A stretch of 64,000 bases of DNA. Source: Asterias amurensis (taxonomy: Eukaryota; Echinodermata; Asteroidea; Forcipulatida; Asteriidae). Location of the stretch: contig NC_092665.1 of NCBI RefSeq assembly GCF_032118995.1, positions 6,133,501 through 6,197,500 on the forward strand. The letters run 5' to 3'. Made by a program: the position numbers and the translations under genes. The notes below the pieces were generated by a model that worked only from the letters and a program-made list of their open reading frames with translations, was not told the DNA's origin and did no database searches. Below, in pieces: positions 56,163-64,000 of this stretch. Within the stretch, counting starts at the first letter, position 1, and every line of letters starts with the position of its first letter.

Positions 56163-58112
56163 TCATGGTAACACAGATGGAGATAACCTGGCCATATCTA
56201 TGTCAATAGTTTTTTTCCTAACTGAATTAAAGACTGTCTGACAAAGTTCATATGCAGACAAACTGTAAGTACCTACTGGTTTGTTAAGAATGAGGTGCCA
56301 CAAGGCACTCGATCTGCTGCTACTGCTGCACGATCCATATTTGGACTGGTTTTTGTTTACTGATCTATGCAGCAAGTATACCAGGGAACCGAGTCCACAC
56401 AGATAGATCCTCTGGGAAATAAAAGAAACAAAGTGTACACACTATTAAAGGTTGCACAGAATGGTGACAAAAAATTAGCAGGTTTTGTGTGAAATCAATC
56501 TTTTTTGTTACTCAAAAAAGCGTTCTTATAAGCTGTAGGCAAATTGTACAGCTTAGTTATCACACAAGCCGGAGCGGAATACGGAAAATATAGCGCTTCT
56601 GCGTGAGTTGATATGGGACGCAGAAGCGCTAAATTTTCCGTATTTTCACGAGCGCGCGTGTGATAATGTGTTTATCTTCAAGCAAACTTGGCGCATGACA
56701 TCGAACACACAATACGCAGGTAGTGATGGTAGCCGTGCAATATAGGTTTTTATCACCACTCCATTCTGCAAATCTGATTGGAGGATTAGCGCATACTTGA
56801 AGATAAAAGAACTTAATGTACATTCAAAAGTGGTGCTTTTGCATCAAATGCTGATCATCGTATGCATTGCTTGAAGTTTGCTTGAAAATAAATTTGATAT
56901 CACAAGCGCGCTCATGGAATACAGAAAAAATATAGCGCTTCTGCGTCCTATCCAACTCGGCCTTCAGCCTCGTTGGATAAGGGACGCAGAAGCGCTATAT
57001 TTTTTCATTTTCCACGAGTGCACGAGTGATAACTTAAAATGCATCAACTATACCTAAATCTAAATTTGATTAAGCCCCATTTCATACTTCCTGCGAATTC
57101 GACACAAATGTTGACGTCACAAATGCACAACAAATAATTTGCACCAGTTGAAATGTGTTCAACTCTTGCAAAACATTTCCAGCGAAAACAGGGATGTGCC
57201 GTCAAAATTCACTCCACATTCCCAATCGCAGGTTACGTCTTGTGTTGAAGTCGTAACTATTTGAGGCGCGACTAGTCAAATAGTAAAATTCACTAGTTGC
57301 CCGCAGGCTAATTACGCCGATACGTTACTTACTGTTTCCATCCTCGAAAGATGCTCTTGCACTAGTTGATATTCATTCTTCCCAATTTCAATTAGTGCAT
57401 CTCAAACACCACTCCACTTAATAGTAATGAAATTGTCTTGCTCTTCTTTAACAGGAGTCCAGGTTCTAAGTTGATCTGTAGGACAAAATGTAACGCACTT
57501 GCAACTTTAAATTAAGATGAAAAGAGAGTATAAAGATTATGTTATTTATACTTCCAGAATAGTGTAATTAAGAAACGGATGCAACCTACCTACAACTAAC
57601 ACAGAAATGCATTGCATTTTAAAATAAATATGAAGGTACAAATAAGATTAACAGAAAATTCACTACAGAAACTTGATCAAAACCGAAACAACACTTTAAA
57701 TGAAACCTTATTTGGTGATTTAAATAACTGCTGGATGTGGTAATAACATCCGGTGAGGGGCTTGGTCTTTCAACATCCTAGCCTGAGCCATTACTGATGA
57801 CCACCCCCTCCCCATTCTATCATCTTGAAAACTATGTCAACACAAATGATTATCTTACCAACTCAGCTCTGGATAGTCTTGGAAACCTGTAATCTCTGAA
57901 AAATAAATTCAAATAATAACTTTTTAATAAGTAATAATTATGCTCAGCCTGAGTACTGTTTGAGAGATTCACCATGGATGAATCACATTAACTCTTTAGT
58001 CTTATATTATTATATATAGAGGTAAGGAGACAACAAGGTGGAAGGAAGTTTTTGAACAACATGTTGAGAGTTGACAAAGTATGCCCTACATGGTAACCAT
58101 GGGCGCCGCCAT
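56163..58112 (-). CDS. Small multi-exon candidate gene, product unknown
   Basis: Minus-strand exons join in phase: 58090-58112 (Kozak-like AAGATGG; MAAPMVT, then AT|GTAGGG), 57859-57895 (DYRFPRLSRAEL, donor TTG|GTAAGA), then either 57392-57475 or 56163-56411. The 57475 exon (acceptor CCTACAG) adds INLEPGLLLKKSKTISLLLS and ends at TAA, for 47 residues. The 56411 exon (acceptor TTTCCCAG) starts RIYLCGLGSLVYLLHRS, which looks like a membrane segment, and runs 82 residues to a stop, for 102 residues. I recognise neither product. The first donor (GTAGGG) is non-consensus. An untranslated or non-coding transcript is possible. Confidence 0.4.
56575..56660. mobile_element. Foldback family C, copy 1
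   Basis: GGAATACGGAAAATATAGCG, CTTCTGCGT against ACGCAGAAGCGCTAAATTTT, CCGTATTTTC. The arms are about 35 bp. Confidence 0.8.
56905..57030. mobile_element. Foldback family C, copy 2
   Basis: AAAAAATATAGCGCTTCTGC against GCAGAAGCGCTATATTTTTT, with an inner pair CCAACTCGGCC/GGCTCGTTGG-like near 56962-56985. Same family as 56575-56660, 330 bp away and in the same order of arms. Confidence 0.85.
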
Positions 58113-58317
58113 CTTGAACTATTGTTTACTTTTTTCCGCTTTCGGCATCTGATCTGTCATGTTTGTACATTTTTGTTGTTTTAAAATAAATTCATATTAT
58201 TATTTTGTGACTGACCTTGAACAAAATAAAACCATGCTAAATAAAACCAAGTAAGAAAAGGACAGCACATATTAAATAATGCCTACGATTTTTGAAAGGA
58301 AAACTAGGATAGGAGAA

Positions 58318-58400
58318 GCTCAACTTGACTAGCCCCATAAATCGGTCCAATCCACTCCGTATCCTTGATAGTGGATTGGACCGATTTATGGGGCTAAACT
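58318..58400. repeat. Palindrome
   Basis: AGCCCCATAAATCGGTCCAA, TCCACT against AGTGGATTGGACCGATTTAT, GGGGCT with an 18-bp loop. The 70-codon minus frame across it is an artefact. Confidence 0.88.
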
Positions 58401-58879
58401 TGACATGACTTGACTTACGTGTGTACACTGCATCAACAACAAGGAACACACTGCTGTCGTAACGTACCTACTCAACACTCAACATTTTATAATAATACCA
58501 CAGATAAAGTCGTGTATTGTCGACAGCGGTGTTTATTACTGAGCTACTCTGTAGTGGTTTTTCTGCCAATAGTGTTATTTCTACCTCCATGGTTAAACTT
58601 AGAACACAAAGTAACAATCGTAGGCCTGTACATGGTGGCAATATTTACAAAATCAAAATGTATAGGTTTACCTACAGCTACACAAACAGTACTCACATTC
58701 CAAAACACGGTTTCGCCTCGTCGTCGAATCATGGTCGAACTCTAAACGTGACTGTATCTTGCTCACGGCGTACATCAACGGGTCTTTTACTTCAGTTAGT
58801 TACGCGGTAACGAAGCAGAAGCACTGCCATCTTTCTCCGTCCCCGGCCCTAGAATTCCGCGGAGATCAAGCCATTTTTA

Positions 58880-59080
58880 CTGGTATTTGCTGCACATTAA
58901 TGTGCGAATTCACTCACACACACACACACAAACAAAAATGGCGGCAGTTAAAAAAGAAATTGAGACCGAAATTCTTCGTCACGTGATTAGTGGTTTTGTT
59001 TTTTATTGGTCCGATTTCTCAATTTATTTGTTAATGCAGCCTTTTGATTGGTTCAAGTTTTCAATCGCATTGTAGATTGA
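58880..59080 (+). other. Possible short first exon starting MAAVKKEIETEIL
   Basis: A Kozak-like AAAAATGGCGG at about 58936 opens a 45-codon frame (MAAVKKEIETEILRHVISG...). It may be a divergent first exon facing the 58112 start. No donor or second exon was identified. A (CA)n tract at 58914-58930 precedes it. Confidence 0.2.
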
Positions 59081-59230
59081 GACAAAATTGAGACGGCTTT
59101 CAATCTTTTTCACGATTGGGACTTGGATTTTGCGCAAGACGGGAATTTCAATCGTTTTCAATTGTTTTCAGTCTAAATTCAATCTATAAGACTCAATCGC
59201 TTCAAAGATTGGAATTTTCAATCGTTAGAA
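59055..59230. repeat. Cluster of TTTCAATC/GATTGAAA motifs, right
   Basis: TTTCAATC, TTCAATCG, CTAAATTCAATCT and complements recur here as at 54985-55255. It may be the partner end of a 4.2-kb element that would contain the 56163-58112 candidate gene. Confidence 0.55.
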
Positions 59231-59254
59231 TTAAGTACGGAAGCTTAAAGTGAC

Positions 59255-60025
59255 CATCCATGTTTCCGAGTTTCTGAGATATTTATCTCGGAAAGACATG
59301 TTTCCCTTATAATAAGACGTCTTTCCGTGATAATTTATCTTGGAAAGACGTCTTTCCTTGATATCTTATCTTGGAAAGACCTCTTTCCCCGATATCTTAT
59401 CTTGGAAAGACGTCTTTCCCTGATATGTTATCTTGGAAAGACGTCTTTCCCTGATACCTTATCTTGGAAAGACGTCTTTCCCTGATATATTTTCTCGGAA
59501 AGACGTACTTCCCTGATACATTATCTTGAAAAGACGTCTTTCCATGATATCATATCTTGGAAAGACGTCTTTCCCTGATGTCTTATCTTGAAAAGACGTA
59601 TTTCCCTGATACCTTATCTTGGAAAGACCTCTTTCCCCGATATCTTATCTTGGAAAGACGTCTTTCCCTGATACCTTATCTTGGAAAGACGTCTTTCCCT
59701 GATATGTTATCTTGGAAAGACGTCTTTCCCTGATACCTTATCTTGGAAAGACGTCTTTCCCTGATACCTTATCTTGGAAAGACGTCTTTCCCTGATACCT
59801 TATCTTGGAAAGACGTCTTTCCCTGATACCTTATCTTGGAAAGACGTCTTTCCCTGATACCTTATCTTGGAAAGACGTCTTTCCCTGATACCTTATCTTG
59901 GAAAGACGTCTTTCCCTGATACCTTATCTTGGAAAGACGTCTTTCCCTGATACCTTATCTTGGAAAGACGTTATTCCCTGATACCTTATCTTGGAAAGAC
60001 GTCTTTCCCTGGTATTTCTTGGAAA
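59255..60025 (+). repeat. 31-bp minisatellite with a perfect 16-bp palindrome
   Basis: More than 20 units of CTTGGAAAGACGTCTTTCCC-TGATACCTTAT, each with the palindrome GGAAAGACGTCTTTCC. Units in the right half are almost identical and those in the left half more varied. No open frame of interest. Confidence 0.96.
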
Positions 60026-60169
60026 GATGAAAGGCACGCCATGTGATCGAAACTCACACGGATAAAGGCTATATTATGATCGAATCATGCACTTTGTTGT
60101 AAAAGCATGAATTTTGGTACACATGTAATTCATACCATAACATGAAATTTTAGATATAGTGCCATTTCT

Positions 60170-60715
60170 GAATTGGCCCGTGGTGGGCTTGGTGGCCATT
60201 TTTCAAAATGGCCGCCAATTCTAATATAAAACTACATAACTCGGAAAGTAAGAGGCCTAAAATCTTCATTCCTGTGACTTTGCACATGTGTGCCAGGTCC
60301 AACAGTTCAATAAAAGCATAATTGAGTGTGACAGACTATAAGGTCAGCCATTTTTTAAAATGGCGTCCTTATTTTTGAAAATGGCCGCCAATTCTAATAT
60401 AAAACTACATAACTTGGAAGGTAGAGGCCTAGAATCTTCATTCCAGTGACTTTGTAAATGTTTGCTAGGTCCAAAAGTTCCATAAAAGCATTTTTGAGTG
60501 TGTCGGACAATTATGTCCGCCATTTTTAAAATGGCGTCCTTATTTTTCAAAATGGCCGCCAATTATGATGTATAACTCTATAACTCGAAAAGTAAGAGGC
60601 CCAGAATCTTCATTCCAGTGACTATGTATGTTTGCCGAGTCCAACAACTCAATAAAGGCATTGATTGAGTGATTTAGAGTATTATATCAGCTATTTTCAA
60701 AGGCGTCCTCATTGT
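60170..60715 (+). repeat. Three tandem units of about 180 bp
   Basis: The order AAAATGGCCGCCAATT, ATATAAAACTACATAACTCG, AAGTAAGAGGCC, ATCTTCATTCC(T/A)GTGACT, AACA(G/A)TTCAATAAA and AAAATGGCGTCCTTATTTTT repeats at about 60185, 60375 and 60555. The minus 72-codon frame is an artefact. Confidence 0.9.
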
Positions 60716-60739
60716 TTCGCCATTGCAAAGAACATCCGG

Positions 60740-61186
60740 GGGGAGTGGCCGACGCCCTCCTGCAGAGAGTCGAAGTTTGTAATCATGGTTGATGGACACC
60801 ACATTCAACTAGATGCTTTGAAGACGCTAGGAATTGTTCTTCAAAGCAGTGGTGGACATCAGCTCTTGTTGCTGCATGGTTGCAACATCTGGCACGGCCG
60901 ACTCCTTCCTGAAAGCAGCCCATCACCCGCACAAGACGTGCCTGTCAGGTGACAGCTTGTGTCCTGTACCATGCCCTGGAAGACGCAAACCAAGAGTATC
61001 TTAAGTCTTCAGAGCCATACAATGATACCAGAAGCCTGTAAGATATGTGCAAATTACAGCCGGAAAGTCAGCCAATGTTCAAGTTCTGGTTCACTTTAGC
61101 TACAGCTTACCCTACTCGTATCTGTGCGCTCCATCCTGACAGGCGACTTTCAGCTGTAAGCCTAAGTGCATTCACTGACAAAGCTT
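60740..61186 (+). pseudogene. Decayed N-part of a large multi-copy invertebrate protein gene
   Basis: Segments MVDGHHIQLDALKTLG, VATSGTADSFLKAAH, ACQVTACVLYHALEDANQEY and QPMFKFWFTL follow the order of a large uncharacterised protein family found in many copies in invertebrate genomes (from memory; I know no name for it). The frame is broken in several places, so it is dead. The family continues at 61571-61863 and 63257-64000 after two insertions. Confidence 0.6.
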
Positions 61187-61570
61187 AAAAGGAACACGTT
61201 GCATTGGATCGGTCGAGTTGGTCTTTGAAAAGCGTTTATAACCGTTTGTTATAAAATGCATATGGTAAGAAAGATGCTTTAACAGTAGAATACAATGATC
61301 CACACATATTTGCCTCGAAATTGCGTGGTTTTCCTTTTACTTTGCGAACTAACACGGTCGGCCATTTATGGGAGTCAAATATTTGACTCTCATAAATGGC
61401 CGACCGTGTTTGTCGACGAGGTGAAGGAAAACCACGCAATTTCGAGTGATACTTGTGTGGATCATTATATTCTACATTTAAAATATCTTTCTAATCTAAG
61501 CATTTTATAACAAACGGTTACAAACGATTTTCAAAGACCAACTCGACCGATCCAAGGCAACGTGCTCCTT
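61187..61570. mobile_element. TTAA foldback MITE (family B), inserted in the pseudogene
   Basis: It starts after CTTAA with AAGGAACACGTTGCATTGG and ends GGCAACGTGCTCCTTTT. The arms pair around TTTGACTCTCATAAATGGCC. The right target copy reads TTAG instead of TTAA. Family blocks of the host pseudogene resume right after it. Confidence 0.88.
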
Positions 61571-61863
61571 TTAGCACTGTTATTTGCACTTGACCACTTT
61601 CACTATGCAAGGTGTCACATCTGTGACATGATGGGGACATTATCTCAATGGCATCCCTTATCTATACAGAGACACTTCACACTCACAGTCAAGAATACCA
61701 ACCCCTCTTTTCTCAAGACTGGCTGTTGACCAAGCCCACGAGCAAAACAATGCAGTAGTAAAAGATGACGGCGGAGCTTTTGGCCTGACAGAGTCCCCAG
61801 CTGCTCTACAGAGTTGGATGGTCTGTGGACCAGAGATGGCACGCCTCCTCAATGACTTTGAAA
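61571..61863 (+). pseudogene. Middle part of the multi-copy protein pseudogene (DQAHEQNN motif)
   Basis: It reads LFALDHFHYARCHICDMM, then AVDQAHEQNNAVVKDDGGAF, GLTESPAALQSWM and GPEMARLLNDFET. The D-Q-A-H-E-Q-N-N and GLTE-P-A segments are the strongest family landmarks. It breaks off where the LINE begins. Confidence 0.7.
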
Positions 61864-63256
61864 CTTGCGCCCGGAGCAATGGCCGGGTGTACTGAAGTCC
61901 TTCAGTATGGTCCTCAGGAAGGGTTTCTTCCGATGGAGGAATTGTGTCATCATCTCCATATACAAAGGAAATGGTCAGAAAAACCGATGCAGCAGCTACA
62001 GGCTTATGACTCTACTTTCAGTCCCTGAAAAGGTTTTCTGTCATTTACTCCTGACTCGCCTAGAACATGTACTCACCCGTCACCGCCGACCCCAGCTGTC
62101 TGGTTTCACAAGGGGTCGCCAAAAATGGATGCAGTGCTTGCCTTGGACTCGTGTCAGAACTGCACCGCGAGTTTGAAATACATATCCACGTTGCTTATGT
62201 CGACATTAAGGCAGCCTTTGAATCTGTAGATCTATGGAAAGCCCTGTAAGCAACCCGTGTTCCACCGTTTCTTCTTCGCCTGATTCAGGACTTACATGAC
62301 GGCAGCACCTCCACCGTGCGTCTTGTCCAATCCTCAGCAACTCCAGTATTCGCCAAGGCTGCGTCCTGACCCCAGTCCTATTTTGCTGTGCCATTGACTG
62401 GGTCCTAAACTGCTGTCAGACTGATCTCGGAATATTGGCTGGAGAAACGTCCTTCACCAACCGAACCTACGCGGACGGTTCCGCCCTGTTCGTAAGAGAG
62501 CACAATGAGTTTCCTACCACGTTCAAGAAGTTCGAGGAAGGAGCTGGGACATTAGGTCTACATATATCTTGGGCTAAAACCAAGATCCAGAAGTGCAACG
62601 GCCTCGGACCACCTTCTGTCCCAGCGTCTTTTGTGGGCCAGCCTGTCGAGACCACAGAAAACTTCAGATACCTCGGCGGCGACATCTGTTCTGAAGGTCA
62701 CTCTTCTCCTGAAATACATCAACGACTAGGGTTTGCCTCTTCAACCTGTGGCCATTTGGCTGGGGCCAGGACGCAGCCTTGGCGAATACTGGAGTTGCTG
62801 TGGCTGAACAAGCGCCTCAAACTCAAAACTAGGTTGACGGTGTAAACAACATGCGTTTTCCCCATCCTACTCTACAGGTCAGAACCTGGACACTATTGGT
62901 AGAAGATGGACGTAGGCTTCAAGCATTTAATACCAGATGCCAACAGCGGATACTTGGTGCCGGCTGGTCAGACTTCGTCACCATCGAATCAATCTTTAAA
63001 AAACCCGGTCTCAAGGACATCCGTTTGACCATCTCACGGCGACACCCCTCCTTCTTGTCGACCCTCGAGGGTTACTCCGTCCTGGCCCAGCCTGGAAGAG
63101 ACCAGGCGCGTCCACACAACACCTAGTTGCGCCAGCTAGAAGTGGATCATGACTCGCCGGCACAGCAGCTGTGGCAGTCTGTGACAAATCGTTTGGTCTG
63201 GGAGGCTCTACGTCCACCTTGATGAACCACAGAAAATAATGATGACGATGATGATG
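61864..63256 (+). mobile_element. LINE (non-LTR) fragment, reverse transcriptase to 3' end
   Basis: Conserved RT segments in order are IISIYKGNGQ, SSYRLMTLLSVPEKVFCHLL, HVAYVDIKAAFESVDLWKAL, YADGSALFVRE, GLHISWAKTK, ENFRYLGGDICSEGHSS, TWTLLVEDGRRLQAFNTRCQ and RILGAGWSDFVTIESI. The catalytic YADD box reads YADG. Several frame changes and stops separate the segments, so it is dead. It is 5' truncated (no endonuclease domain) and ends in VTNRLVWEALRPP and a GATGATGATG-type tail at 63238-63256. Confidence 0.88.
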
Positions 63257-64000
63257 TAATCCCCTTCTCAAGCAGTACCGTGTGACAGATGATGCCTTAT
63301 CGACAGGGCAAAGCCATTACATGATACCTTAAAGAAGTTGCAATCACACTAACAGACAAGCAAATCATCAGCACTCTGATTGAGGATGTTGTTTGCAGGC
63401 AGCCAAGGTGTACAGAATGACAAGCCCCTTGTTAACACAGGAAGCAGACAGCCGGTTCACATTGCTGATGCAGTCAAATGCTAGCCTGCAACAAATTCCC
63501 ATTCGCACAGTGGACAGCGATGTTATTGTGCTAGCTATGTATGTCTTTGCACAGCTCGTTGCATCACTCTGAGTTGTGGGTAGCCTTTGGCACAGGTAAA
63601 CATTTTCGAATGATCGCTGCACACAGGATCTATGTTGTCATTGGTCGAAATAAGTGGCTATACGCTTCTGATGTTTCATGCCTTCACTGAATGTGACACT
63701 GTGTCTTGTTTTGAAGAGGGGGGGGGGGGCAGCCTGTAACACTTGGAGTGTATATATCACGAAATCACAGGAAAGTTTGATGGGCTGATGTGACAACCAC
63801 AACTGTCAGACGTAGAGTGCATCTATGGACACACTGGAGAGATGTGGCACTCTCCTTTATGACAAAACAAGCACCAGAAGCACCGTTATTGAAGTAAGGG
63901 TAGACCTGTTTTCTAGGAAAGGATACGATGTAAACAACATTCCACCAGCTCTTCTCCGGCATCTGAGGTAAGCTGCTTCAGCTGAACATTATTGGAGCCA
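63257..64000 (+). pseudogene. C-part of the multi-copy protein pseudogene, runs off the window
   Basis: Segments KQYRVTDDALSTGQSHY, TLTDKQIISTLIEDVV, IPIRTVDSDVIVLAMYVFAQ, ELWVAFGTGKHFRMIAAHRI, ECDTVSCFEE and DLFSRKGYDVNNIPPALLRH follow the C-terminal half of the same family. The EAD...TVDxDV acidic pattern recalls PIN/FEN-type nuclease folds; that is inference only. It is broken in several places and continues past 64000. A G-run at 63718-63729 lies within it. Confidence 0.6.

Noticed and set aside
56163-56411. N-terminus of a hedgehog acyltransferase-like protein
   Set aside because: The resemblance is limited to a short hydrophobic stretch, and the following residues do not fit.
59255-60025. 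CRISPR-like regularly spaced repeats
   Set aside because: The units are contiguous 31-bp tandem repeats without unique spacers, in eukaryotic DNA.

Overview
The window looks like AT-rich metazoan nuclear DNA. Introns with GT-AG borders, a tRNA-derived SINE, LINE fragments, many short inverted-repeat (MITE-like) elements and long minisatellites all fit a marine invertebrate deuterostome. From memory of the abundant repeat with TTAA-AGGCAGTGGACACTATTGG ends, I think it is an echinoderm, perhaps a sea star; that is inference, not proof.

Layout. 2.0-16.9 kb, minus strand: eight exons of an alkaline phosphatase gene, from the active-site serine exon to the C-terminus. The first exons are not found and one exon is out of frame by one base. 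Its 9-kb intron holds a CR1-type LINE remnant, two inverted copies of a 42-bp minisatellite element and a 3.0-kb foldback element with mirror-image arms. 17.6-22.4 kb: a 4.8-kb DNA element with TTAA target duplications and matching terminal inverted repeats, holding exon-like remnants on both strands. 22.5-31.2 kb: a repeat domain with six direct units of about 1.0-1.1 kb rich in TGACGTCA palindromes, then an array of poly(A)-separated perfect hairpins, then a tRNA-derived SINE. 31.5-38.1 kb: MITEs, foldbacks, one weak promoter/first-exon candidate and largely featureless DNA. 38.2-52.8 kb: a 31-bp minisatellite, then a direct tandem duplication of exactly 6,795 bp (39148-45942 and 45943-52737). 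Each copy carries an intronless RING/B-box/coiled-coil (TRIM-type) gene and a 1-kb palindromic minisatellite. Copy 1 of the gene is cut at the duplication junction; copy 2 is complete. 52.8-59.2 kb: MITEs and a small three-exon candidate gene on the minus strand. 59.2-60.7 kb: two further tandem arrays. 60.7-64.0 kb: a decayed copy of a large multi-copy invertebrate protein gene of unknown function, interrupted by a MITE and by a LINE, running off the right edge.

The most interesting points are: (1) the TRIM gene, where an in-frame TAG separates the RING/B-box/coiled-coil part from an open, arginine-glycine-rich tail, and a 96-nt frame-preserving GT-AG segment could remove that stop; (2) the near-identical tandem duplication with a readable breakpoint; (3) the hairpin/poly(A) array in which stems differ but stay paired; (4) several unrelated minisatellites built on perfect palindromes; (5) nested insertions in which empty sites can still be read.

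Nothing here was computed. Exon borders were read by eye from frame, splice sites and family patterns known from memory. Most other open frames in the window lie in repeats and are not genes.
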